Origin: Candidatus Scatomonas merdigallinarum
Lineage (GTDB): Bacteria; Bacillota; Clostridia; Lachnospirales; Lachnospiraceae
Direction of reading: 5' to 3'
Length of the DNA stretch: 64,000 nucleotides
Assembly: GCA_018716305.1 (NCBI GenBank)
Contig: DVKB01000030.1
Location: 62,001 to 126,000, forward strand
In this document: one piece after another, positions 43,067 through 51,408 of the stretch
Layout of the letters: each line of letters starts with the position of its first letter
Position numbering within the stretch: position 1 is the first letter of the stretch
Notes under the pieces: model-generated
The model's database searches: none
Seen by the model: the letters and a program-made list of their open reading frames with translations, nothing else
Told to the model about the DNA's origin: nothing
Program-made: the position numbers and the translations under genes

Positions 43067-43970
43067 TATCCGCAAGGAACCCGGATGGACCTCCCACGAT
43101 GTGGTGGCGAAGCTCAGGAGAATTCTGGGACAGAAAAGGATCGGCCATACCGGCACCCTGGATCCGGACGCGGAAGGGGTGCTGCCGGTCTGTCTGGGAA
43201 AAGCCACCCGGGCCGCGGACATGCTTACCGACCAGACCAAAACCTATGAGGCGGTGCTTCTGCTGGGCGTAGAAACAGATACCCAGGATGCCGGGGGAAA
43301 GATTCTGGACAGAAGAGAGGTTGTCTGTACCCCCGAAGAACTGTCGGAATGTGTTCACTCCTTTTTGGGAGAACAGCTTCAGATTCCGCCCATGTATTCC
43401 GCCCTGAAAAAGGACGGAAAAAAACTCTATGAACTGGCCCGGGAGGGAAAGACGGTAGAGAGAGAGCCGCGGAAAGTGCGTTTTTATGAGATTACCCTGC
43501 TGGAGACAGACCTTCCCCGGGCGAAGATCCGGGTCACCTGCTCCAAGGGAACCTATATCCGGACTCTGTGCAGCGATATAGGAGCCAGGCTGGGCTGCAA
43601 AGCCTGCATGGAGCATCTGGTGCGGACCCGGTCAGGAGGGTTCGCCCTGGAGGATTCCAGAACTGTGAGCCAGGTGGAGGCGCTGGCCGAAGAGGGGCGC
43701 TTGGGAGAGATCCTGTATCCGGTGGACTGGATTTTCCGGGAATACCCGGCGGCCAGGACAGAGCCGGAAGCAGACCGTGCGGCTAAAAACGGAAATCTTC
43801 TGCAGGAGAGCCAGTTCCGGTGGGAGGGAAATCCTCCGGGAGCGGGGACGGAAAATCTGCGCCTGTACGACAGCGCAGGGGTTTTTCTGGGATTGTACCG
43901 CCTGCAGCGGGGCAGAAAATGGATCCGGCCCGTAAAGATGTTTTACGATGGTCAGGAGCAGCAGACGTGA
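43041..43970 (+). CDS. truB: tRNA pseudouridine-55 synthase TruB
   Basis: A 309-residue enzyme that makes pseudouridine 55 in the T-loop of tRNAs. The catalytic region is RIGHTGTLDPDAEGVLPVCLG with the essential Asp, followed by KTYEAVLLLGVETDTQDA and KGTYIRTLCSDIGARLG. A short C-terminal extension replaces a full PUA domain. ATG 43041 and ATG 43050 are both possible; GAGGAG lies 4 and 13 bases upstream respectively, so the start is not settled. It overlaps the end of nrnA. Confidence 0.92.
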   Translation: MRPMNGILNIRKEPGWTSHDVVAKLRRILGQKRIGHTGTLDPDAEGVLPVCLGKATRAADMLTDQTKTYEAVLLLGVETDTQDAGGKILDRREVVCTPEELSECVHSFLGEQLQIPPMYSALKKDGKKLYELAREGKTVEREPRKVRFYEITLLETDLPRAKIRVTCSKGTYIRTLCSDIGARLGCKACMEHLVRTRSGGFALEDSRTVSQVEALAEEGRLGEILYPVDWIFREYPAARTEPEADRAAKNGNLLQESQFRWEGNPPGAGTENLRLYDSAGVFLGLYRLQRGRKWIRPVKMFYDGQEQQT

Positions 43971-43982
43971 GGTGCGGAAAGC

Positions 43983-44894
43983 TTGAAATATATAAAAGAA
44001 ATTGCGGAATTTAAAGCGGAACAGAAAAGCGCGGTGACCCTGGGAAAGTTTGACGGGGTTCACCGGGGGCACAGAAAACTGATCCGCAGGGTACTGGAGG
44101 CTGCCGGTGAGAGACAGCTGACTCCCACGGTATTTACCTTTGATGTGCCGCCCCAGGCGGCTCTTGGCGCAGCCAGGTTTCAGACGCTGATGACCAATCA
44201 GGAGAGGAGAGACTTTCTGGAACAGCTGGGGATTCAGACTCTGGTGGAAGGCCATTTTTCAGAACTGAAGGATATGGAAGCGGAGGCTTTTGTGAAGGAG
44301 ATTCTGGTGGACCGCCTCAAGGCGGTTCACTTTGTGGTGGGACCGGATTTTCATTTCGGTAAGAACCGCAAGGGCAGTCCGGAATTTCTGAAACAGCTGG
44401 GAGAGACCCTGGGCTTTACTGTGGAGATCCTTTCCAAGGAAATGGACGGAGAGCGGGTGATCGGCAGCAGCTATATCCGGGAAGAACTCCGGCAGGGGAG
44501 GATAGAAAAGGCCAACCAACTGCTGGGATACACGTATTTTATTACCGGCCAGGTGGTTCACGGCAGGCACCAGGGAAGCGGATTCGGATTTCCCACCATT
44601 AATCTGATTCCTTCTCCGGAAAAGCTTCTGCCTCCCAGAGGCGTCTATGCCTCCAGAACAAAGATTGCCGGAAAGGTATACCAGGGAGTCAGCAACCTGG
44701 GGGTTAAGCCCACAGTGCGCGGAACCTTTGAGGGACTGGAAACCTACCTTTTCCGCTGTGACGAAGATCTGTACGGACAGGAAGCCCGGGTAGAGCTTCT
44801 GGCGTTTCTCAGGCCGGAAGAAAAATTTCCCTCTGTGGAAGCCCTGAAGCAGCAGCTGAGGAAGGATGTAAAGGCGGCGGAGCGGATTTTCTGA
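43983..44894 (+). CDS. ribF: Bifunctional riboflavin kinase / FAD synthetase
   Basis: A 303-residue enzyme converting riboflavin to FMN and FMN to FAD. The N-terminal adenylyltransferase half has TLGKFDGVHRGHRKLI (HxGH motif) and GPDFHFGKNRKG; the C-terminal kinase half has GRHQGSGFGFPTINL and GVYAS. The start is TTG 43983 after GAGGTGCGG. It is the last gene of the operon, 12 bases after truB. No FMN riboswitch precedes it, consistent with its place in the housekeeping operon. Confidence 0.93.
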   Translation: MKYIKEIAEFKAEQKSAVTLGKFDGVHRGHRKLIRRVLEAAGERQLTPTVFTFDVPPQAALGAARFQTLMTNQERRDFLEQLGIQTLVEGHFSELKDMEAEAFVKEILVDRLKAVHFVVGPDFHFGKNRKGSPEFLKQLGETLGFTVEILSKEMDGERVIGSSYIREELRQGRIEKANQLLGYTYFITGQVVHGRHQGSGFGFPTINLIPSPEKLLPPRGVYASRTKIAGKVYQGVSNLGVKPTVRGTFEGLETYLFRCDEDLYGQEARVELLAFLRPEEKFPSVEALKQQLRKDVKAAERIF

Positions 44895-44920
44895 CGCCTG
44901 CGCCGGGGACGGCTTTGTTC

Positions 44921-44949
44921 TTGACTGTAAAGTTTTACTGTGCTAAAAT
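44921..44949 (+). promoter_or_regulatory. Promoter of the TrpR-like regulator gene
   Basis: TTGACT (44921-44926), 17 bases, TAAAAT (44944-44949). Confidence 0.75.
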
Positions 44950-44979
44950 GTCCTTAGTTGACGCGGGAGGCATAAAAGC

Positions 44980-45270
44980 ATGAGTAAAAATATACATACC
45001 GAGGCGGTGGATCAGCTGTTTGAAGCGATCCTGTGTCTGAAAAACCGGGAAGAGTGCTATACATTTTTTGAGGATGTATGTACCATCAATGAACTGCTGT
45101 CTCTTTCCCAGCGTTTTGAAGTGGCGAAGATGCTCAGGGAGAAGAAGACCTATCTGGAGATTTCCGAAAAAACCGGGGCGTCCACGGCCACGATCAGCCG
45201 GGTGAACCGGTCGCTGACCTACGGCAATGACGGATACGAGATGGTTTTCAAGCGGTTAGAGAAAGAATAG
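44980..45270 (+). CDS. YerC/YecD family TrpR-related DNA-binding protein
   Basis: A 96-residue helical protein of the Trp-repressor superfamily. The HTH is visible at about 50-80 (LSLSQRFEVAKMLREKKTYLEIS, then TGASTATISRVNRSLTYG). Its regulon is not well known; homologues often lie near histidine genes in Bacillota, and here hisH-hisF begin 225 bases downstream. The start is ATG 44980 after GGGAGG. It has its own promoter and terminator. Confidence 0.88.
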   Translation: MSKNIHTEAVDQLFEAILCLKNREECYTFFEDVCTINELLSLSQRFEVAKMLREKKTYLEISEKTGASTATISRVNRSLTYGNDGYEMVFKRLEKE

Positions 45271-45273
45271 CAG

Positions 45274-45299
45274 GGGGCGCTTTTGGGCGCTCCTTTTTT
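45274..45299 (+). terminator. Terminator after the TrpR-like gene
   Basis: GGGGCGC (45274-45280) and GCGCTCC (45287-45293) pair with one G-U, followed by TTTTTT. Confidence 0.8.
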
Positions 45300-45368
45300 G
45301 CGCGATACGCCTGCGGGAGCAGTGAGCTGAGCGCGGGTACCCCGCGGATCGGCCAGAGTCCTGAGAAA

Positions 45369-45397
45369 TTGCATTTCAGAGGCGTTTATGGTAGAAT
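45369..45397 (+). promoter_or_regulatory. Promoter of hisHF-ung
   Basis: TTGCAT (45369-45374), 17 bases, TAGAAT (45392-45397). The leader of about 90 bases before hisH holds a small CTGCTGT/ACAGCTG hairpin (near 45421-45446) and no recognisable riboswitch. Confidence 0.6.
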
Positions 45398-45494
45398 AGC
45401 TACGTGCTTTTCGGGGTGACTGCTGTCAAGTCTGAAACAGCTGTGAAGAGTAACCTTCTGATAGATATTCCGATGAAAATGGAGAATACTGACT

Positions 45495-46112
45495 ATGATC
45501 GCATTGATTGATTATGATGCCGGCAATACCCGCAGCGTAGAGAAAGCCCTGAATTTTCTGGGGGAGGAGTCTCTTCTGACCCGGGACCGGGAGGCGCTTC
45601 TGCGGGCGGACAAAGTGATCCTGCCGGGAGTGGGAAATTTCGGCGAAGCCATGGAAAACCTGAACCGGTACGGCCTGATTTCCGTGATCCATGAGATCGT
45701 GGAAAAAAAGACCCCGTTTCTGGGTATCTGCCTGGGCCTGCAGCTTCTGTTTGAGGAGAGCCAGGAGGCGCCGGGGATTCCGGGGCTGGGGATTCTGAAA
45801 GGGAAGATCCTGAAAATCCCGGCGGGAGAGGGACTGAAGATTCCCCACATGGGCTGGAATTCCCTGGAACTGAAAAATCAGGGCCGGCTGTTTGCGGGGA
45901 TCCCGGAAGGGGCTTACGTGTATTTTGTCCACTCCTATTATCTGAGGGCACAGGAGCGGGAGATTGTAAAGGCCTCCGCCCGCTATGGGGTGGAGATCGA
46001 CGCTTCGGTGGAAAAGGACAATGTGTTTGCCTGCCAGTTCCACCCGGAGAAAAGTTCCGGGATCGGACTGGCCATTCTGAAAAACTTTGTGGATCTGGGG
46101 AAGGGGGAGTGA
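45495..46112 (+). CDS. hisH: Imidazole glycerol phosphate synthase subunit HisH
   Basis: A 205-residue class I glutamine amidotransferase giving ammonia to HisF for imidazole ring closure in histidine synthesis. The nucleophile elbow is GICLGLQLLFE (Cys about 81), the oxyanion region LPGVGNFGEAM, and the catalytic His and Glu are in CQFHPEKSS. Lengths are normal. It is followed 3 bases later by hisF. The other histidine genes are not in the window, and hisA, often between the two, is absent here. Confidence 0.94.
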   Translation: MIALIDYDAGNTRSVEKALNFLGEESLLTRDREALLRADKVILPGVGNFGEAMENLNRYGLISVIHEIVEKKTPFLGICLGLQLLFEESQEAPGIPGLGILKGKILKIPAGEGLKIPHMGWNSLELKNQGRLFAGIPEGAYVYFVHSYYLRAQEREIVKASARYGVEIDASVEKDNVFACQFHPEKSSGIGLAILKNFVDLGKGE

Positions 46113-46115
46113 CAG

Positions 46116-46871
46116 ATGTTTACAAAACGGATCATCCCCTGCCTGGACGTCAATGAGGGCAGGGTGGTAAAGGGCGTAAATTTTGTAAATCTGCGGGACG
46201 CCGGGGATCCGGTGGAGATCGCCGGGGTCTACGACCGGGAGGGAGCGGATGAACTGGTTTTTCTGGATATTACAGCCTCCAGCGACAACCGGGCCACGGT
46301 GGTGGACATGGTGCGCAAAGTGGCGGAGAAAGTGTTTATTCCCTTTACGGTAGGCGGAGGGATCCGCACGGTGGAGGATTTCCGGGCCATTCTCCGGGAG
46401 GGGGCCGACAAGGTCTCTGTCAACTCCGCGGCCATTAACCGTCCGGAGCTGATCAGCGAGGCGGCGCTGAAGTTCGGCAGCCAGTGCGTGGTGGTGGCCA
46501 TCGACGCCAGACGGACCGGGGATTCTTTTCATGTATACAAAAACGGCGGCCGCGTCGATACCGGCCTGGACGCGGTGGAGTGGGCCATGCGCGCGGAAAA
46601 GCTGGGAGCCGGGGAAATCCTGCTGACCAGCATGGACTGCGACGGCACCAAAGCCGGCTATGACATTGAACTTACCAGTACCATTGCAAAGTCGGTGGGG
46701 ATCCCGGTGATCGCCTCCGGGGGAGCGGGGACCGCGGAAGATTTTTATGCCGCCCTCACGGAGGGAAAGGCGGACGCGGCGCTGGCCGCCTCCCTGTTCC
46801 ACTACAGGGAGCTGGAGATACGGGAAGTAAAAGAATATCTCCGGAGCCGGGGGATTTCTGTGCGTCTGTAA
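46116..46871 (+). CDS. hisF: Imidazole glycerol phosphate synthase subunit HisF
   Basis: A 251-residue TIM-barrel cyclase that forms IGP and AICAR from PRFAR with ammonia from HisH. The catalytic aspartates are in [15 protein letters not shown] (Asp about 11) and [10 protein letters not shown] (Asp about 130); phosphate-binding loops are [11 protein letters not shown] and [11 protein letters not shown]. It ends four bases before a possible upstream start of ung, and the three genes probably form one transcript. Confidence 0.95.
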   Translation: MFTKRIIPCLDVNEGRVVKGVNFVNLRDAGDPVEIAGVYDREGADELVFLDITASSDNRATVVDMVRKVAEKVFIPFTVGGGIRTVEDFRAILREGADKVSVNSAAINRPELISEAALKFGSQCVVVAIDARRTGDSFHVYKNGGRVDTGLDAVEWAMRAEKLGAGEILLTSMDCDGTKAGYDIELTSTIAKSVGIPVIASGGAGTAEDFYAALTEGKADAALAASLFHYRELEIREVKEYLRSRGISVRL

Positions 46872-46898
46872 AGTATGCCATCGGGGAGGAATGAGAGT

Positions 46899-47585
46899 AT
46901 GCCGCCAATCAGCGGAGCCTGGGCCAAGGCCCTGGAGGGAGAATTCAGAAAACCCTATTACAAAAAATTATTTGAAACTGTGTCCCGGGAATACAGGACC
47001 CACCGGGTCTATCCCCCGGCGGAGGATATTTTTAACGCCTTTCATCTGACGCCCCTGGAACAGGTAAAGGCGGTGATCCTGGGGCAGGATCCTTATCACG
47101 GGGAGGGCCAGGCCCAGGGCCTGTGCTTTTCCGTACGGCCCGGAATAGAGATTCCCCCTTCGCTGGTCAATATATACCGGGAGCTGGAGGAGGATCTGGG
47201 CTGCTATATCCCCAACAACGGATGTCTGGAGAAATGGGCCCGCCAGGGAGTGCTGCTTTTAAATACAGTGCTGACGGTCCGGGCCCATCAGGCCAACTCC
47301 CACCGGGAGATCGGCTGGGAAGAATTTACGGACGCGGCCATCCGGGTTCTGGCGGATCAGGACCGGCCCATGGTCTTTATACTTTGGGGCAGGCCGGCCC
47401 AGATGAAAAAAGCCATGATCCACAATCCGGCCCATCTGGTGCTGGAAGCGCCCCACCCAAGTCCCCTTTCGGCTTTCCGGGGATTTTTCGGAAGCCGGCC
47501 GTTTTCGCGGACCAACGAATATCTGGTGAAGAACGGACTGGAGCCTATAGACTGGCAGATTGAGAACATAACCGGGCAGACATAA
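46899..47585 (+). CDS. ung: Uracil-DNA glycosylase
   Basis: A 228-residue family 1 enzyme that removes uracil from DNA. The water-activating motif GQDPYHGEGQAQGLCFS and the leucine-loop motif HPSPLSAFRGFFG are intact, with LLLNTVLTVRAH between. ATG 46899 is chosen because GGGGAGGAATGAG precedes it; ATG 46875 would add eight residues. Its placement behind hisHF is a local operon oddity rather than a functional link. Confidence 0.95.
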   Translation: MPPISGAWAKALEGEFRKPYYKKLFETVSREYRTHRVYPPAEDIFNAFHLTPLEQVKAVILGQDPYHGEGQAQGLCFSVRPGIEIPPSLVNIYRELEEDLGCYIPNNGCLEKWARQGVLLLNTVLTVRAHQANSHREIGWEEFTDAAIRVLADQDRPMVFILWGRPAQMKKAMIHNPAHLVLEAPHPSPLSAFRGFFGSRPFSRTNEYLVKNGLEPIDWQIENITGQT

Positions 47586-47610
47586 AGCCGCTGTCCAGAG
47601 GAGAGAAGAC

Positions 47611-49230
47611 ATGGGAAAGAAAAATTCCTTGATAAAAAACGCGTCGGTGCTGATGATCGCCTCCATCATATCCCGCGTCATCGGACTGATCTACCGGCGG
47701 CCCCTGGGAGAGGTGCTGGGGCCGGTAGGCCTGGGATATTACGGGTACGCCAGCAATCTGTATTCGATTCTGCTGCTGATCTCTTCTTACAGCATTCCCA
47801 TGGCGGTTTCCAAGATTGTCTCGGAGCGGCTGGCTCTCCGTCAGTATAAAAATGCCGGAAAAGTGTTCCGGGGCGCTCTGATCTACGCGGCCATTGTGGG
47901 AGGCGCCACTGCGCTTGTCGCCTTTTTCGCGGGACGGTTCCTGCTGCCGGTAAATCAGCAGAACGCGGTTCCCGCCCTGCAGGTGCTGGCCCCCACCATC
48001 TTTCTGTCAGCCATTCTGGGAGTATTCCGGGGATATTTTCAGGCTCATCAGAACATGACGCCCACCTCCGTGTCCCAGATCCTGGAACAGATTATGAACG
48101 CCATCGTCAGCATTGCCGCGGCAGTGCTCCTGATCAACAGCTTCGCTCCACCGGGAGAAGAAGCGGTTTACGGAGCGGTGGGCGGCACTCTGGGCACGGG
48201 AGCGGGAGTGGTGACCGGCCTGGCTTTTATGCTGCTGGTATATTTTATGAACCGGAATGTGCTGCGGCGCCGCATGGGAAGGGACAGGAACCGGGAAGCG
48301 GAGAGCTACGGCTCCGTATTCCGGACTATCTTTTTCCTGGTAACTCCCATTATTTTTACCACCTTTATCAACAACGCCAGCACCTACCTGGACAGCTATA
48401 TCTTTTCCAGCATCCAGGGATTTCACGGCTTCAGCGGAGATCAGATCTCCGCGGCCTACGGAGAATTCAGCAACTATTATCTGCCGGTGATCAATATTCC
48501 CCTGGCTATGGCTTCCGCCAGCGCTTCGGCCATGATGCCGGAAGTGTCTTCTGATTTTGCTCTGGGAAAGAACAGGGAGGCCAGCCGCCAGATCAATCAG
48601 ACCATCCGGCTGACTATGTTTATCAGCATTCCCGCCACGGCGGGCATGATGGTTCTGGCAAAGCCCATTATGGGGGTGCTGTTCCCGGCTTCTTCCGCTC
48701 TGGCGGCCAACCTGCTGATGACAGGGGCTCTCTATGTGATCTTTTCAGCCCTGGCCACCATTACCGGAAGCGTGCTGCAGTCTATCGGACAGCAGAAAAC
48801 CGCACTGGTCAACGCGGGAATTTCTCTGGGGGTAAACCTGGGAGTGCTGACGCTGCTTCTCCTGCTTTTCCCGGGCCTGGGCATTTACGGGGTGATGCTG
48901 GCCAACATCCTGTTTTCGGCGGTAATCTGCGTGCTCAACAGCATGTCGATCCGGAAGTTCCTGGGCCACAAAAACGAGTGGAAGAAGACTTACCTGCAGC
49001 CTGCCATAGCCTCCGCCGGCATGGGCCTGCTGGCTGCCGGGGTATATTACGGACTTTTCGCTCTGACCCGCCGGCCCTTTATCGCTTTGATGATCGCTGT
49101 GCTGCTGGCGGTGGCCGCCTACCTGATTCTTTATGTGGTGGTGACCGGTACCGGGGAAGAGGAAATGAGGAGATTCCCCATGGGAGGAAAAGTGGTTAAG
49201 ATACTTCGGATACTGAAAATCTATCGCTAA
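47611..49230 (+). CDS. SpoVB/MurJ-type oligosaccharide flippase
   Basis: A 539-residue MOP-superfamily membrane protein with about 14 TM helices. The N-terminus (NSLIKNASVLMIASIISRVIGLIYRRPLG) and the segment ILGVFRGYFQAHQNMTPTSVSQILEQ are characteristic of Bacillota SpoVB/YtgP/MurJ-like lipid II or polysaccharide flippases. Several paralogues usually exist per genome, so the cargo (lipid II or another lipid-linked sugar) cannot be assigned. The next gene, an LCP ligase that attaches glycopolymers to the wall, fits an envelope role. The start is ATG 47611 after GAGGAGAG. Confidence 0.88.
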   Translation: MGKKNSLIKNASVLMIASIISRVIGLIYRRPLGEVLGPVGLGYYGYASNLYSILLLISSYSIPMAVSKIVSERLALRQYKNAGKVFRGALIYAAIVGGATALVAFFAGRFLLPVNQQNAVPALQVLAPTIFLSAILGVFRGYFQAHQNMTPTSVSQILEQIMNAIVSIAAAVLLINSFAPPGEEAVYGAVGGTLGTGAGVVTGLAFMLLVYFMNRNVLRRRMGRDRNREAESYGSVFRTIFFLVTPIIFTTFINNASTYLDSYIFSSIQGFHGFSGDQISAAYGEFSNYYLPVINIPLAMASASASAMMPEVSSDFALGKNREASRQINQTIRLTMFISIPATAGMMVLAKPIMGVLFPASSALAANLLMTGALYVIFSALATITGSVLQSIGQQKTALVNAGISLGVNLGVLTLLLLLFPGLGIYGVMLANILFSAVICVLNSMSIRKFLGHKNEWKKTYLQPAIASAGMGLLAAGVYYGLFALTRRPFIALMIAVLLAVAAYLILYVVVTGTGEEEMRRFPMGGKVVKILRILKIYR

Positions 49231-49256
49231 AGTTCCTCGGAACAGAAAGGGAAGAG

Positions 49257-50378
49257 ATGTCGGGAAGAAAGAAGTACAGAACAAAGAAAAGTTATCTGGG
49301 ACAGAATATCCGTATGATCCTGTGCGTCCTGCTGACGCTGCTGGCGGCGGCGGGGCTGCTGCTGAACGCTCTGCTGGATCAGGAGATAGGGAGGATGATC
49401 CGGGCGGACATTGATTTTGCCAATGTGGCGGTCAATTCCTCTGTGCGGGAGAATTCCCCGGATACCCGGGGGTACCGGACCATCGCCCTGGTGGGAGTGG
49501 ATTCCCGGGATGAGTCGGAGGCCGGCGGCAACAGCGATACCATGATGATTCTTTCTATCCATAAGGATACCGGAGAGGTGCGGATCGCTTCCCTGTACCG
49601 GGATACCTATCTGCGGATCAGCCAGGGGGATTACCAGAAGGCCAACGCCGCCTACAACCGGGGAGGCCCGGAGCTCTTTCTGAGCATGCTGAACACCAAT
49701 CTGGATCTGAATATCACAGATTTTGTCACTGTGGATTTCTCCGTCATGATCGATATGATTGATATTCTGGGCGGCATCGATATGACCCTTACCGCTGATG
49801 AAGTGGTAATGATGAATGATTACTGCCAGGGAACTTCGGAGATCACAGGAAAACCCTACGAGGCCATTGAGCCGGAAGTGGAGGGCACCTACCATCTGTC
49901 CGGAATCCAGGCGGTATCCTACATGCGGATCCGTTACGGATACGGACTGGAATTCCGCCGGACGCTGCGGCAGCGGGCGGTGGTGCTGAAAATGGTGGAA
50001 AAGATGAAAAGCGCCAGCCTGCCCACTCTTTACCGGCTGCTGGACACGCTGCTGCCGGGAATCTACACGAATCTGACCAAAGAGGAGATTCTGCCCCTGG
50101 CCCTGGCGGTGAAGAAATATACCATCAGCGACACCACCGGTTTTCCTTTCGACCATGTGATGGGAGAGCCGGCCATTGCCGCCACGGGTATAGACTGCGT
50201 CCTGCCGGTTACGCTGGAAACCAACGCGGCAAAGCTGCATAATTTCCTGTACCCGGATCTGCCCTACACGCCTTCGGAAGAACTGATCACTTACAGCGAT
50301 TACATTACGGAAATCACCGGATACGGGGAGGCGGATATCCCGGAGAGCTCCGCGGACGGCGGGGAGATGCCCTCCTGA
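49257..50378 (+). CDS. LytR-CpsA-Psr (LCP) family cell-wall glycopolymer ligase
   Basis: A 373-residue membrane-anchored enzyme that transfers glycopolymers from lipid carriers to peptidoglycan outside the cell. It has a basic cytoplasmic start, one TM helix (about 20-42, MILCVLLTLLAAAGLLLNAL), then the LCP domain with ALVGVDSRD, NSDTMMILSIHKDTGEVRIASLYRDTYL, and YMRIRYGYGLEFRRTLRQRAVV (lipid-phosphate Arg cluster). The tail is short and acidic. ATG 49257 follows GGGAAGAG. It lies 26 bases after the flippase, so the pair is probably co-transcribed. Confidence 0.9.
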   Translation: MSGRKKYRTKKSYLGQNIRMILCVLLTLLAAAGLLLNALLDQEIGRMIRADIDFANVAVNSSVRENSPDTRGYRTIALVGVDSRDESEAGGNSDTMMILSIHKDTGEVRIASLYRDTYLRISQGDYQKANAAYNRGGPELFLSMLNTNLDLNITDFVTVDFSVMIDMIDILGGIDMTLTADEVVMMNDYCQGTSEITGKPYEAIEPEVEGTYHLSGIQAVSYMRIRYGYGLEFRRTLRQRAVVLKMVEKMKSASLPTLYRLLDTLLPGIYTNLTKEEILPLALAVKKYTISDTTGFPFDHVMGEPAIAATGIDCVLPVTLETNAAKLHNFLYPDLPYTPSEELITYSDYITEITGYGEADIPESSADGGEMPS

Positions 50379-50421
50379 CCCGGCGCCTGCTTCAAAAGCG
50401 CGGAAAGGCAGTGCGAGAATC

Positions 50422-51291
50422 ATGGAAGAGAATAAAAAACAGGACGGATTCAAAGACGAAGAATTTTTTGTGATACCCACAGAGTCATTCAGCCCCCTGG
50501 CCCAGCATCCGCTGGTCCGGGGACTGTATCTGACGGATGTGGGTTTTTTCCCCCATGCCCTGCACCATTACCGGGAGAGAAAAGAGGGGGCGGACGCCTG
50601 CATCCTGATTTACTGTACCCAGGGGGAGGGATATATTCATGTGGGGGGAAAGGTATACACCATACACCGGCAGGAGGCATTCTGCATCCCCATTCATGAG
50701 CGGCACCGGTACTATGCCAGCCAGACAGATCCCTGGAGCATTCTCTGGGTTCACTTTAAAGGAGAGAATGTCCGATATTTTCCCCTGGATCAGCCCAAGG
50801 TGGTAAAGGTGGCCTCCCAGGCGGCGGACAACCGGATCATGACCCTGTTTCAGATTCTGTTCAGGGTGCTGCGCAGAAATTATACCCAGGGGAATTTTAT
50901 CTATATTTCCCAGGTGCTCTCCCTGATTCTTTCAGAGATCTATTTTCGGGAACAGGGGGACGGCACGGGAAAACAGAACCGGCATATTACGGATATGGTC
51001 CACTATATGTACCGGCACCTGGACCGGCCGCTGGATCTGACGACTTTAGAAAAAGAATTTCATCTCTCCCGGAGTTATATCAACGCGGTCTTTAAGAAAT
51101 ACGCCGGCCGTTCCCCTATTGATTTTTTTCTGAATATCAAAATGCAGGAAGCCTGCAAGCTGCTGCGCTCCACCAAGCGCACGGTCCAGGAGATCGGAGC
51201 GGAACTGGGATATGAGGATCCTTTTTACTTTTCCAGAGCCTTCCGCAAAGTCATGGGGGTGTCCCCCCGGAAATATCGGGACGGGGAGTGA
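50422..51291 (+). CDS. AraC-family transcriptional regulator with cupin sensor
   Basis: A 289-residue regulator. The N-terminal cupin-like sensor (about 40-150) includes ILIYCTQGEGYIHVGG and FCIPIHERHRYYAS. The C-terminal double HTH (about 195-285) includes LDLTTLEKEFHLSRSYINAVFKKYAGRSPIDFF and IGAELGYEDPFYFSRAFRKVMGVSP, a standard AraC end. It lies 117 bases before the UroD-family gene on the same strand, whose promoter has a poor -35, so it is the likely activator. The inducer is unknown. Confidence 0.88.
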   Translation: MEENKKQDGFKDEEFFVIPTESFSPLAQHPLVRGLYLTDVGFFPHALHHYRERKEGADACILIYCTQGEGYIHVGGKVYTIHRQEAFCIPIHERHRYYASQTDPWSILWVHFKGENVRYFPLDQPKVVKVASQAADNRIMTLFQILFRVLRRNYTQGNFIYISQVLSLILSEIYFREQGDGTGKQNRHITDMVHYMYRHLDRPLDLTTLEKEFHLSRSYINAVFKKYAGRSPIDFFLNIKMQEACKLLRSTKRTVQEIGAELGYEDPFYFSRAFRKVMGVSPRKYRDGE

Positions 51292-51322
51292 AAGATAGTC
51301 CATGTGTGTGGATGATATGGCA

Positions 51323-51351
51323 TTCCTGTCCGCTGCTTCCGCTGGTAAAAT
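51323..51351 (+). promoter_or_regulatory. Activator-type promoter of the UroD-family gene
   Basis: Weak -35 TTCCTG (51323-51328), 17 bases, -10 TAAAAT (51346-51351). The poor -35 fits dependence on the AraC protein encoded just upstream. Confidence 0.4.
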
Positions 51352-51408
51352 AAAAGGCAGATAAAGAAAAACAGCGCAGACTGTAAAGGAGAGCGGAGGT
51401 AAGAAGAT

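Noticed and set aside
43971-43990. FMN riboswitch expected before ribF
   Set aside because: Only 12 bases separate truB and ribF; there is no room and no RFN motif.
45326-45345. T-box-like GGGTACC/CCGCG stretch ahead of the his genes
   Set aside because: It lacks the conserved TGG insert of the T-box sequence, has no specifier stem or terminator, and lies upstream of the hisH promoter.
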